This document shows positions 42,168 to 55,076 of a stretch of 64,000 nt of DNA, one piece after another. Source of the stretch: Neisseria macacae ATCC 33926 (GTDB lineage Bacteria; Pseudomonadota; Gammaproteobacteria; Burkholderiales; Neisseriaceae); contig NZ_CP094241.1 of the NCBI RefSeq assembly GCF_022749495.1, forward strand, positions 248,001 to 312,000, in the 5' to 3' direction. Each line of letters opens with the position of its first letter. The stretch's first letter is position 1. The notes under the pieces were generated by a model, which had not been told where the DNA came from, made no database searches, and worked only from the letters and a program-made list of their open reading frames with translations. A program made the position numbers and the translations under genes.

Positions 42168-44807
42168 ATGAAAAAATTTAACGTAAAAGCATTGAGTCTG
42201 GCTGTTGCGGCAGCCGTAGTGAGCGGCGCAGCGGCCGCTGAAGAAGTAAACTTCGCAAAAGCTGTTGGAGAGAAACCCGATCAAGGGCAAGCAGCATTTT
42301 TTACTGTCTTTGGCGAAGGTACAACATATGATAAAGGTACCGGTAAGCTGACTTTCAAAAAAGATAGCGATGCTCTGCTTTTGAAAACCTTAGAGTTAGA
42401 ACAAACCATTAATGGTTTTGCGTCTGGTTCAAATTTCATCACGACTGATGCCAATGGTAACAAAACCGTCCGTGAAGCCACTAATGAAGATATCGAAGCC
42501 GACAGCCTGAAAGGTGTAGGCTTGGCAGGCGGCCTTACGGCCGTCAATGCTCGTGTGGACAACTTGGCAAAAGAAACATCGGCTGCTTTAGATGATCAAG
42601 ACGAAACCATCGAACAACTGAAAACTGCCATTACCACCAATGGTACTCGTATTGCCGAAGTTGCTACGGGTGTGAACGATTTGAATAAATCAGTCACCAA
42701 AATGGGAGAAGACATTTCCTCCAAATTTGACGAAGTGGACAGTGAAATTTCCAAAGCTTCATCTGAGCTCTCCGAATCCATTGAAAAAGTAAGCGAAGAC
42801 GTAACCGCAGTAAACACCCGTGTGGACAGCCTGGCGCAAGACGCAGCGGATGCCAAAGCCAACGCCAAAGCCGCCGAAGACAAAGTAACCGCGCTTTCTG
42901 CTAACGTTGACAGCAAAGTAAAAGAAGCTAAAGACGCTGCTGATAAAGCTAAAGATGCCTCTGATAAAGCAGTGGATGCTGCTTCTAAAATTGACGCAGT
43001 TGCCGATAAAGCCGACAAGGCAAGCAAAGGCGTAGCAGGTCTGACTGAAGCTTTGGAAAAAGTTGCAGAACAATCAGCACTTGCAGCAGCTGAAAATACT
43101 CAAGCTCTCAACGGCTTTGCAGAGGGCGATGAAATCGTCGTTACCGATGCTGATGGTATCAAATCTGTCAAAAAAGCTACCAAAGAAGATGTTGAACAAG
43201 ATGAGTTTGGCGGACTGGGCTTGAAAGAAGTTGTTGCACAACATGACCAAAGTCTTGCTGATTTGACCGCTGAGACTGAACGAGCCAAAAAAGCCGCTGA
43301 GCAAGCCGCATTTGCAGCAATCGAAAATGCTCAAGAACTCAACGGTTTCAAAGAAAAAGATGAAATCATCGTTACCGATGATAATGGTGTTAAGTCTGTT
43401 AAAACAGCAACCAAAGAAGATGTTGAAGCCGATGAGTTTAAAGGTCTGGGCTTGAAAGAAGTTGTCGCAACGCACGATGAAGCGTTGGGTGACTTGACTG
43501 AAACCGTCAACGACAACAGCGAGGCATTAGTAAAAACCGCGGAAGTTGTTAACGCTATCAGCGCAGATGTGAATGCTAATAAAGCGGCAATCGAAACTAA
43601 AGCTGACAAAACTGATTTCGAAGAATTGGCAAAATACACTGCCGATATGGGCAAAAAAGTTAACGACATCGGTGACGAAGTTACCAGCCTGAGTGATGCG
43701 GCTACAACAGCTGTTGCCCGTATTGATGAAGACATCGTTAATTTGAAAAAAGCAGGCTTAACTGCAGCCGATGCTTTAGAAGCTAACCGTCAAGACATCG
43801 ATGCCAATAAAGCAGCAATTGCTGAAAATACTGCTTCTCTGAAAGAGCAAGAGAAAGCTAACGAAGGCTTTAACAATGCGATTGCTAGCTTGGATGAAGA
43901 TATCAGTACTTTGAAAAAAGTAGGTTTGGCTGCAGCTGATGCGTTAGAAGTTAACCGCCAAGACATTGATGCTAACAAAGCAGCAATTGATAAAAAAGCC
44001 GACAAAGCTGATTTCGAAGAATTGGCAAAATATACTGCCGATATGGGCAAAAAAGTTAACGACATCGGTGATGAAGTAACTGCCCTGAGTGATGCAACTA
44101 GCGCAGCTATCACTCGTCACGATAAAGACATCGTTGACTTGGCACAAGCAGGTCTGAAAGCAACTGAGGCTTTAGAAGCCAACCGTCAAGATATTGATGC
44201 CAACAAAGCAGCAATTGACAAAAAAGCTGATAAAGCTGATATCGAGATTGCTAAAAAAGCAGCTGTTGAAGCTGAAAAATCAGCTAAGTCTGTACAAGGT
44301 TCTGTTGAAGTTGCCCAAAAATCTGCTGAAACTGCTGAAGGCTATGCTAAAGCTGCACAAACATCCGCTGATGCTGCCAATAATGTAGCAAGTGCGGCGC
44401 AAACTGCTGCTGCTCAAGCTCAAGATGCCGTTAAAGCCAATGCAGCACAAGTTGCCGCTAACAAAGCCGATATTGCTACGCTGCAAACAGCAAGCAACCA
44501 ACACGCTGCCGGTATTGCTAAAAACTCAGCGCGTATCGACAGCTTGGATAAAAACGTAGCTAATCTGCGCAAAGAGACCCGCCAAGGCCTGGCTGCACAA
44601 GCAGCCCTCAGCGGTCTGTTCCAACCTTACAGCGTTGGTAAGTTCAACGTTACCGCTGCTTTGGGTGGTTTCAAATCTGACACCGCAGTTGCAGTCGGTG
44701 CAGGCTACCGCTTCAATGAAAACTTTGCGGCTAAAGCCGGTCTTGCAGTGGGTACCTCTTCAGGCAGCTCCGCATCTTACAACGTAGGCGTGAACTACGA
44801 ATGGTAA
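42168..44807 (+). CDS. NadA-like trimeric autotransporter adhesin
   Basis: The 879-residue precursor has a signal peptide (cleavage near residue 24, GAAAA-EE), a long coiled-coil stalk and a C-terminal beta-barrel anchor of about 75 residues. The anchor region (RQGLAAQAALSGLFQPY, GYRFNENFAAKAGLAVG, ending NVGVNYEW) is almost identical in style to meningococcal NadA. Three related units begin near residues 82, 314 and 391 (NGF...TD.(D/N)G.K(S/T)V..AT.EDIE/VE) and ten-residue QDIDANKAAI segments recur near 542, 598 and 674. The stalk is far longer than NadA. It is expected at the surface in host-cell adhesion. Confidence 0.9.
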   Translation: MKKFNVKALSLAVAAAVVSGAAAAEEVNFAKAVGEKPDQGQAAFFTVFGEGTTYDKGTGKLTFKKDSDALLLKTLELEQTINGFASGSNFITTDANGNKTVREATNEDIEADSLKGVGLAGGLTAVNARVDNLAKETSAALDDQDETIEQLKTAITTNGTRIAEVATGVNDLNKSVTKMGEDISSKFDEVDSEISKASSELSESIEKVSEDVTAVNTRVDSLAQDAADAKANAKAAEDKVTALSANVDSKVKEAKDAADKAKDASDKAVDAASKIDAVADKADKASKGVAGLTEALEKVAEQSALAAAENTQALNGFAEGDEIVVTDADGIKSVKKATKEDVEQDEFGGLGLKEVVAQHDQSLADLTAETERAKKAAEQAAFAAIENAQELNGFKEKDEIIVTDDNGVKSVKTATKEDVEADEFKGLGLKEVVATHDEALGDLTETVNDNSEALVKTAEVVNAISADVNANKAAIETKADKTDFEELAKYTADMGKKVNDIGDEVTSLSDAATTAVARIDEDIVNLKKAGLTAADALEANRQDIDANKAAIAENTASLKEQEKANEGFNNAIASLDEDISTLKKVGLAAADALEVNRQDIDANKAAIDKKADKADFEELAKYTADMGKKVNDIGDEVTALSDATSAAITRHDKDIVDLAQAGLKATEALEANRQDIDANKAAIDKKADKADIEIAKKAAVEAEKSAKSVQGSVEVAQKSAETAEGYAKAAQTSADAANNVASAAQTAAAQAQDAVKANAAQVAANKADIATLQTASNQHAAGIAKNSARIDSLDKNVANLRKETRQGLAAQAALSGLFQPYSVGKFNVTAALGGFKSDTAVAVGAGYRFNENFAAKAGLAVGTSSGSSASYNVGVNYEW
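43599..44086 (+). repeat. Direct DNA repeat within the adhesin stalk
   Basis: Segments of about 90 bases starting near 43599 and 43995 are close copies, 396 bases apart (both encode ADFEELAKYTADMGKKVNDIG or nearly so, shown here with the first as TDFEEL). Recombination between them would remove 132 codons in frame. Confidence 0.75.
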
Positions 44808-44833
44808 TACCGGTTTAGTGTTAAATAGGTATC

Positions 44834-44861
44834 AAACCCGCAGCTATGCTGCGGGTTTTTT
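44834..44861 (+). terminator. Intrinsic terminator of the adhesin gene
   Basis: AAACCCGCAGC pairs with GCTGCGGGTTT around ATAT-like loop bases and is followed by T residues. Confidence 0.9.
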
Positions 44862-44939
44862 GTTTTGTCTGGCGGGTTTGCTCAAGCGTACATGAATCTC
44901 GAAGAAAAGGCTTAACTCCTGAAGCCTATACATAAAGTG

Positions 44940-44983
44940 AGGTCGTCTGAAAACCCAATTTCAGTTTTCAGACGACCTCACTT
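44940..44983. terminator. Inverted DUS pair, terminator of ffh
   Basis: Facing uptake sequences form a long stem 15 bases beyond the ffh stop codon. Confidence 0.8.
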
Positions 44984-44997
44984 ATATTTCCTGCCGA

Positions 44998-46368
44998 TTA
45001 CATTCCGGGGAACATTCCTTTCATACCCTTCATGCCTTTAGCCATACGCATCAGTTTGCCCAGTCCTTTTCCGCTAAACATTTTCATAACTTGTTGCGAT
45101 TGTTCGAACTGTTTGAGCATTTTGTTGACTTCCTCCACGCTGGTTCCGGCGCCCGCGGCAATACGGCGTTTGCGGCTGGCTTTGAGCAGGGTTGGGTTGG
45201 CGCGTTCTTTCGGTGTCATGGAGTTGATGATGGCTTCGACTTTACCCATGGCTTTTTCTGCCGTGCCTTCGGGAATTTGTTTGGAAATCTGACCCAGTTC
45301 GCCCGGCATTTTTGACATCAGGCTTTCCAGCCCGCCCATATTGCGCATTTGCTGGATTTGTTCTTTAAAGTCATTGAGGTCGAAGCCTTTGCCTTTTTGC
45401 AGCTTTTTCGCCATTTTGGCGGCGGCTTCTTCGTCTATGCCTTTTTGGACGTCTTCAATCAGACTTAATACGTCGCCCATGCCGAGGATACGGCTGGCGA
45501 TACGGTCTGGGTAGAAGGGTTCGAGTCCTGTGATTTTTTCACCGATACCGATAAATTTGATGGGTTTTCCGGTAACGTGGCGTACAGACAATGCCGCCCC
45601 ACCGCGCGAATCGCCGTCCATTTTAGTCAGAATGACGCCAGTCAACGGCAAGGCTTCGTTAAATGCTTGTGCGGTGTTTACAGCGTCTTGGCCCAACATG
45701 GCATCGACGACGAATAAAGTTTCTACGGGATTGACGGCTGCGTGCAGCGCTTTGATTTCATTCATCATCTCTTCGTCAATCGCCAAGCGTCCGGCGGTAT
45801 CGACCATCAAGACGTCGTAAAAGTGTTTTTTTGCATAATCAATCGCAGCAGTGGCAATTTCGACAGGTTTCTGATTGGAATCGGAAGGGAAGAAGTCAAT
45901 GCCGACTTGCTCAGCCAAAAGGCGCAACTGTTCGATGGCGGCAGGGCGATACACGTCGGCTGAAACGACCAAGACTTTTTTCTTCTGTTCGTTTTTCAGT
46001 AGGCGGGCGAGTTTGCCGACGGTGGTGGTTTTACCCGCACCTTGCAGACCTGCCATTAAAACGACAGCAGGCGGTACAGCCGCCAAGTCCAAAGAGGAAT
46101 TTTCCTTGCCCATCAATTCGATCAGGGCTTGGTTGACGACACCGATAAAGGCTTGGTCGGGAGTCAGGCTGCCGGCAACTTCCTGTCCAAGGGCTTTTTC
46201 TTTGACGTTGTTGACAAATTCTTTTACAACAGGCAGGGCTACGTCCGCTTCGAGCAGGGCAAGGCGGACTTCCCGCAGCGCCTCTTTGATGTTGTCTTCT
46301 GTCAGTTTTGCTTGACCGCGGATATTTTTGAAAACTTTACTAAAGCGGTTGGTTAAGTTGTCTAACAT
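44998..46368 (-). CDS. ffh: Signal recognition particle protein Ffh
   Basis: This protein of about 456 residues is the SRP54 homologue that delivers nascent membrane proteins to FtsY. It has an N-terminal helical bundle, the G domain with GLQGAGKTTT, DTAGR and TKMDGDSRGG, and a Met-rich M domain ending MKGMKGMFPGM. The start MLDNLTNRF at 46368 was chosen because AAGGACA precedes it and it matches the family; a longer frame reaches 46410. It is divergent from the ypjD-like gene. Confidence 0.97.
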   Translation of the reverse strand: MLDNLTNRFSKVFKNIRGQAKLTEDNIKEALREVRLALLEADVALPVVKEFVNNVKEKALGQEVAGSLTPDQAFIGVVNQALIELMGKENSSLDLAAVPPAVVLMAGLQGAGKTTTVGKLARLLKNEQKKKVLVVSADVYRPAAIEQLRLLAEQVGIDFFPSDSNQKPVEIATAAIDYAKKHFYDVLMVDTAGRLAIDEEMMNEIKALHAAVNPVETLFVVDAMLGQDAVNTAQAFNEALPLTGVILTKMDGDSRGGAALSVRHVTGKPIKFIGIGEKITGLEPFYPDRIASRILGMGDVLSLIEDVQKGIDEEAAAKMAKKLQKGKGFDLNDFKEQIQQMRNMGGLESLMSKMPGELGQISKQIPEGTAEKAMGKVEAIINSMTPKERANPTLLKASRKRRIAAGAGTSVEEVNKMLKQFEQSQQVMKMFSGKGLGKLMRMAKGMKGMKGMFPGM

Positions 46369-46484
46369 GCTTGTCCTTGGTAATGATAATAGCTGCCCTG
46401 TTCGGGGCATTCTTTGCTAAAATAAAATTGAGATTATTTTACACTATCGCGTGCGGTTATGTATGCGCGCCAAGAAAGTTTGTT

Positions 46485-47291
46485 ATGCCGACTATCCTGA
46501 TTTGCCTGATACTGGTGTATGCCGGATTGGGTATATTCGTTTGGTTCAATCACAAGACCCGAGAGATTAAAGATTATCCTCTAAAAGCCGAGTTGGCTGT
46601 TTTGGGTGCTGCGCTGACCATGCACGGTGCCGTATTACTTATGCCTGTCATTCAAGACAAGATTTTGATTATGGGCTTTGGGTATTCCATCAGTTTGATT
46701 GTATGGTTGATGCTGCTGGTGTATTTCGTTGGTAGTTTTTTCTATCGTCTGCGCGGATTGCAGCTGCTTTTATATCCATGTGCAGCGTTTACCTTGTTAT
46801 TGGGTGCGCTGTTCCCTGGGAAATATGTCGGTTACCAAATCAATGATTTGCCGTTTATGTCGCACATTGGTACATCGCTGCTGGCATACGGTTTATTCGG
46901 TATTGTGACCTTGTTTGCCGTTTTGATTTTGCTGCTCAACCGTAACCTGCATAGACGACGTGTTTCCAGTTTGTCCAGTTTTCTACCGTCTTTACTGAGT
47001 TTGGAAAAGCTCATGTTCCAGGGGATGTGGGTAGGTTTTATCTTATTAACCTATTCGGTTGTCAGCGGGACATTTTTTGCAGAGGCTGTATTCGGAAAAC
47101 CCGTTACATTTACCCATAAAACCGTATTCGGCATTCTCTCATGGATAATTTACGGTGCGTTGCTGCTTAAACACAGTATGACGGCATGGCGGGGCAAAAA
47201 AGCAGCCGTTTGGACAATCATCGGGTTTGTCAGCCTAATGTTCGCTTATGTAGGAAGCAAGTTTGTATTGGAAATCTTGCTGCAGCGTTAA
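46485..47291 (+). CDS. CcsA/YpjD-family membrane protein
   Basis: The protein of about 268 residues has eight predicted membrane helices and belongs to the cytochrome-c assembly/YpjD family. MSHIGTSLLAYGLFG and the late FTHKTVFGILSW segment supply the histidines typical of the fold. The same gene lies divergently from ffh in E. coli (ypjD). The ATG at 46485 fits the family start MPTILI; an in-frame TTG at 46371 would overlap the ffh start region. Its function is not settled. Confidence 0.85.
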   Translation: MPTILICLILVYAGLGIFVWFNHKTREIKDYPLKAELAVLGAALTMHGAVLLMPVIQDKILIMGFGYSISLIVWLMLLVYFVGSFFYRLRGLQLLLYPCAAFTLLLGALFPGKYVGYQINDLPFMSHIGTSLLAYGLFGIVTLFAVLILLLNRNLHRRRVSSLSSFLPSLLSLEKLMFQGMWVGFILLTYSVVSGTFFAEAVFGKPVTFTHKTVFGILSWIIYGALLLKHSMTAWRGKKAAVWTIIGFVSLMFAYVGSKFVLEILLQR

Positions 47292-47330
47292 GATGAGAGT
47301 TATTCAGGTAATAGTGTATTTGGATTAACA

Positions 47331-47363
47331 AAGGTCGTCTGAAAGGGATTTCAGACGACCTTT
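47331..47363 (+). terminator. Inverted DUS pair, terminator
   Basis: Facing uptake sequences with a 4-base loop lie 40 bases after the ypjD-like gene. Confidence 0.85.
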
Positions 47364-47585
47364 GTTGTTTGATGTTGATTGAGTTTGGTTTGAGAATATT
47401 TTGAAATAAAAGTCTTTGTATTTCAGGTTGTTGTTAGGTTTTTTGGAATTTTTTGCGGTTTAGGGATTGACGGTTTTCGAGGAGGGGGGTATAGTTCGGT
47501 TCTTCGCTGCTTCGGCGGTGACTGAACGAACAGGTAAGTATATCACAGTTGATCTGATTTTTCGAGGTTTTAAGAAAAGTTTTGA

Positions 47586-47613
47586 TTGACAATGAGATGA
47601 AATGCTTTATAAT
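47586..47613 (+). promoter_or_regulatory. rRNA operon promoter
   Basis: A consensus TTGACA and TATAAT pair with 16-bp spacing lies about 145 bases before 16S rRNA. The AT-rich segment upstream (47535-47585) could act as an UP element. The remaining stretch 47364-47534 shows no gene. Confidence 0.9.
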
Positions 47614-47621
47614 TCGTTTTC

Positions 47622-47633
47622 GCTCTTTAACAA
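47622..47633 (+). promoter_or_regulatory. boxA antitermination site of the rRNA leader
   Basis: GCTCTTTAACAA matches the boxA element bound by NusB/S10. A second boxA-like ATCTTTAACAAATTGG lies at about 49716 ahead of 23S. Confidence 0.8.
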
Positions 47634-47756
47634 AACAGATTACCGATAAGTGTGAGTGCGACAGCCTCACACTGTTTGAAAGACAGACAAGATGATGTTT
47701 TAGACATTGTCCTGTTGGTTTCTTTGAAGCAGACCAGAAGTTAAAAAGTTAGAGAT

Positions 47757-49301
<1,545 letters not shown>

Positions 49302-49399
49302 GAGAAAGAAGAGGTTGTCGCATTCACACTTATCGGTAAACTGTAGAAGATGCGGAAAAATGCTTGAGTGAAGACAAGGTTCGCTTAAGAAGAGAATCC

Positions 49400-49476
<77 letters not shown>

Positions 49477-49481
49477 AGAAC

Positions 49482-49557
49482 GGGGGCATAGCTCAGTTGG
49501 TAGAGCACCTGCTTTGCAAGCAGGGGGTCATCGGTTCGATCCCGTTTGCCTCCACCA
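49482..49557 (+). tRNA. tRNA-Ala (TGC)
   Basis: A 76-nt cloverleaf with anticodon TGC (CTTTGCAAG), acceptor GGGGGCA and an encoded CCA, 5 bases after tRNA-Ile. Confidence 0.98.
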
Positions 49558-49986
49558 ATACTTTCCAAATCAAAGCGAGTTAAAAGGCAGTGTAACTGCT
49601 TTCTTTTTTTCTAAAGAGAAGTCTGCTGACGAATCAGTTTGACGGAAAAAGAAAGGCTGCTATAATAATCAGCTCATTTTGATTTGCGAAGTAAATAGCA
49701 ATATTGAACGCATCGATCTTTAACAAATTGGAAAGCCGAAATCAACAAACAAAGACAATGTGTCTGTTTTTGATGATTGACCAATTGCAAACGGTCAGTT
49801 GTCTCCTGGATAGGAAAAGAAAAACAGGTACAGTATTTGGGTGATGATTGTATCGACTTAATTCCGAAAGACAAAAGGCGGGATTAAGACACAACAAGCA
49901 GTAAGCTTTATCAGAGTAGGAAATTCAAGTTTGATGTTCTAGTCAACGGAGTGTCAGGCAAAGTCAGAGAAGTTCTTGAAATGATA
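49558..49986 (+). other. tRNA-Ala to 23S transcribed spacer
   Basis: This spacer of about 430 bases has no gene. It carries the second boxA-like site at about 49716 and the 5' half of the 23S processing stem (ATGATAGAGTCAAG near 49981), which pairs with CTTGACTCTATCAT after 23S. Confidence 0.75.
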
Positions 49987-49987
49987 G

Positions 49988-52879
<2,892 letters not shown>

Positions 52880-52973
52880 ATCATTTGAAGAACTTCAAAT
52901 AAAAAGCTTACTGACTGATTCAGTCATCACCGAATATATTGATTAAGGCTTTGCCGATTTGTACAGTTTAAGT

Positions 52974-53087
52974 TTGGCGGCCATAGCGAGTTGGTCCCAC
53001 GCCTTCCCATCCCGAACAGGACCGTGAAACGACTCAGCGCCGATGATAGTGTGGTTCTTCCATGCGAAAGTAGGTCACTGCCAAACA
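52974..53087 (+). rRNA. rrf: 5S ribosomal RNA
   Basis: The sequence has GGCGGCCATAGCGAG at the start, the CCCATCCCGAACAGG loop and a closing GGTCACTGCCAAAC. Its length of about 114 nt is normal. Confidence 0.97.
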
Positions 53088-53096
53088 CCTATTCTA

Positions 53097-53122
53097 AGCC
53101 CCTGACAGATGTCGGGGGCTTT
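53097..53122 (+). terminator. rRNA operon terminator
   Basis: AGCCCCTGACA pairs with TGTCGGGGGCT, with T residues after it. Confidence 0.92.
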
Positions 53123-53436
53123 TACTTTTACCTCATATTTTATTCATACCTTTACTTGAAACTCGTCAGTGCCGTTCCTTGCCTTCTTGCTATGGCTTAC
53201 TTGCTCACGAGTGGAGATAGGCGGGTGCGACGATAGCGCAGCGGGTAAATGTGACGGATAGGGAGGGTGCGGGTAAAATAGGGATGTTGTAGAATCAATA
53301 CATAAAGAGATAGTAAACTAAGAAATCTTCAGGTATCGTTTGAAAGGAAACGGTAAGACGGATATGATAGCCAACTATTTTACGGTGCCGCACACACAGG
53401 CATCATCCGCATTCACAAACTATGGAGTATCTTCTT
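53123..53436. other. Intergenic region between rRNA operon and comEA
   Basis: No gene is seen in this stretch of about 310 bases. It should contain the comEA promoter, which I cannot place with confidence. GGAG at 53425-53428 serves as the comEA ribosome site. Confidence 0.5.
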
Positions 53437-53727
53437 ATGAAAAAATTCCTCTTTGCCGCCCTCTCCCTGCTGACCGCTTCGCTGTCGCTGGCCGCCGTCA
53501 ACATCAATACCGCTTCCCCGTCCGAGTTGGAAGCCCTGCCCGGTATCGGCCCTGCCAAAGCCAAAGCCATCGTGGACTACCGTCAACAACATGGTGCCTT
53601 CAAATCGGTCGAGGAGTTGAAAAACGTCAAAGGTATCGGTGAGGGCATCTTCTCCAAACTGAAGGCGGAAGCAACCGTCGCCCCGGCCGCTCAAAACAAA
53701 GCCGCCACCCCCGCCGCTAAAAAATAA
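53437..53727 (+). CDS. comEA: Competence DNA-binding protein ComEA
   Basis: The precursor of about 96 residues has a signal peptide (cleavage near SLA-A, residue 19) and a pair of helix-hairpin-helix motifs (INTASPSELEALPGIGPAKA, LKNVKGIGEGIFSKL). It binds incoming DNA in the periplasm and pulls it across the outer membrane during transformation. The ATG at 53437 is preceded by GGAG at the right distance. In gonococci several identical copies lie behind the rRNA operons, and this gene has the same position. A Lys/Ala-rich tail follows the domain. Confidence 0.94.
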   Translation: MKKFLFAALSLLTASLSLAAVNINTASPSELEALPGIGPAKAKAIVDYRQQHGAFKSVEELKNVKGIGEGIFSKLKAEATVAPAAQNKAATPAAKK

Positions 53728-53783
53728 ACCCGAGTGCGCCCTCCCGAATAGGGAATGTGCGCAGCTGCAGACCCGGTAATGAA

Positions 53784-53820
53784 AAGGCCGTCCGAATCCA
53801 GTCCGGAGTCGGACGGCCTT
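53784..53820 (+). terminator. Terminator of comEA
   Basis: AAGGCCGTCCGA and TCGGACGGCCTT form the stem. As after dsbA, the arm carries GGCCGTCCGAA, one base away from the AGGCCGTCTGAA uptake dialect. Confidence 0.88.
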
Positions 53821-53908
53821 CGTGTCGGGCGGGTAAGGCTGCCATGCCTGTCCCGCTTCATTCGGCCGTCAGATCAGGATGCATATGTGGAAAGGTCGTC
53901 TGAAAATA

Positions 53909-54015
53909 TATAGTGGATTAAAATTGCAATGATACGGCGTTGCCAACGCCCTTATGTACTACCCGTACACTGCGGGCGTTGCCGCCTTGTCTCATTTTTA
54001 TTTTAATCCACTATA
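53909..54015. repeat. Correia-like element with divergent core, 107 bp
   Basis: The ends TATAGTGGATTAAAAT and ATTTTAATCCACTATA match Correia ends, but the core (GATACGGCGTTGCC, GGGCGTTGCC) differs from all other copies here. It lacks the CAGGACAAGGCGACGAAGCC and GAACCGATTCACTT blocks. It appears to be a separate subfamily of the same mini-element. Confidence 0.8.
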
Positions 54016-54057
54016 GCGGGCTGCAATACTGCCTTAGTGTCGCAGTGAGAAGGTTCG

Positions 54058-54963
54058 TTATTGGAAACGACTGCCTTGCCGGCGCACTATGCCGACTACG
54101 TCCCCGCCAAATAGCGCGTTGACATCCGTTTCGTCAAATACGTATTTAGTGTGGCAAAAGTCGCAATCGATTTGGATACTGCCTTGTTCTGCAACAATAC
54201 CGCCAACTTCTTCTCCGCCTAACATAAGCAGCATATCGCTGACTTTGCCGTGTGAGCAGGTGCAGGCAAATTCGATACTTTCGGGATCGAAAACCCGGGG
54301 AGGGGTTTCATGATAGAGCCGATAGAGAACGTGTTGTGCGTCTAGGGCAGTTAGCTCTTTCGGTGTCAGCGTTTGGGTCAGTGTGTTGATGAGTTCCCAT
54401 GATTCGGTGTCTAGTTCTTCTTCGGGCAGACGTTGTACCAGCAATCCTCCGCTGACATGATCTGAAGCGGCGAGAACGATGTGGGTATCGAGTTGCTCGG
54501 AACGTTTGATATAGTTCATGAGCATTTGGGCGATATTGTCGCCTTCAAGCGGGACAACGCCTTGCCAAGGTTCGGCATCTTTGGGTTGATGTGTGAGTAC
54601 GAAAACGCTGTTGCTGCCCAAAAGGTCGGTCAGGCTTTCGTCATCATGGATGTCGGCGGTTTCATCCCAGCGGGCGGTAGCGCGAACGGTGTTGTCTGAT
54701 GTGGCTTCGACCACAAGCATTTTCAGACGACCTTGTCCCTGTACTTGGACAATGAGCGTGCCTTCGTTTTTAAGGTTGCTGGAGAGAAGCGCACCTGCAG
54801 CGAGGAGTTCGCCTAATGCCCGGCGGATGGCGGCAGGGTAGTGTTTTTGTCCGGCGATGTGTTCCCACACGTTTTCAAGGCGGACGTGCAGACCGCGCAC
54901 AGGCATATCGTCAAAGATGAAACGCGTGCGGATATCAGCATGGTTGATGTCGGTTTGCGGCAT
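54058..54963 (-). CDS. hslO: Redox-regulated chaperone Hsp33
   Basis: This 301-residue cytosolic holdase is activated by oxidation. The four zinc cysteines are in CTCSHGK and CDFCHTKY at the C-terminal switch domain, as CxC and CxxC. The N-terminal part shows the GRLKMLVVEATSDNTVRATARW-type core; an uptake sequence is read there as GRLKML. The ATG ends at 54963 (MPQTDINHAD). Confidence 0.95.
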   Translation of the reverse strand: MPQTDINHADIRTRFIFDDMPVRGLHVRLENVWEHIAGQKHYPAAIRRALGELLAAGALLSSNLKNEGTLIVQVQGQGRLKMLVVEATSDNTVRATARWDETADIHDDESLTDLLGSNSVFVLTHQPKDAEPWQGVVPLEGDNIAQMLMNYIKRSEQLDTHIVLAASDHVSGGLLVQRLPEEELDTESWELINTLTQTLTPKELTALDAQHVLYRLYHETPPRVFDPESIEFACTCSHGKVSDMLLMLGGEEVGGIVAEQGSIQIDCDFCHTKYVFDETDVNALFGGDVVGIVRRQGSRFQ

Positions 54964-55012
54964 AAATTCCTCTGTTTTTCTGAATGATGGGTTGACGGCT
55001 ATATGGTTGCGC

Positions 55013-55040
55013 TTGCAGAGAAATCAAGGGACTTTATAAT
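55013..55040 (+). promoter_or_regulatory. Predicted recC promoter
   Basis: TTGCAG and a perfect TATAAT with 16-bp spacing lie 36 bases ahead of the recC ATG. Confidence 0.65.
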
Positions 55041-55076
55041 CTGTCTTGCGTTCTTAACCTCTTGCTTTTAATCGCC

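Noticed and set aside
47434..47670. 78-codon minus-strand frame upstream of 16S rRNA
   Set aside because: It overlaps the rRNA promoter and leader and lacks a ribosome site or similarity.
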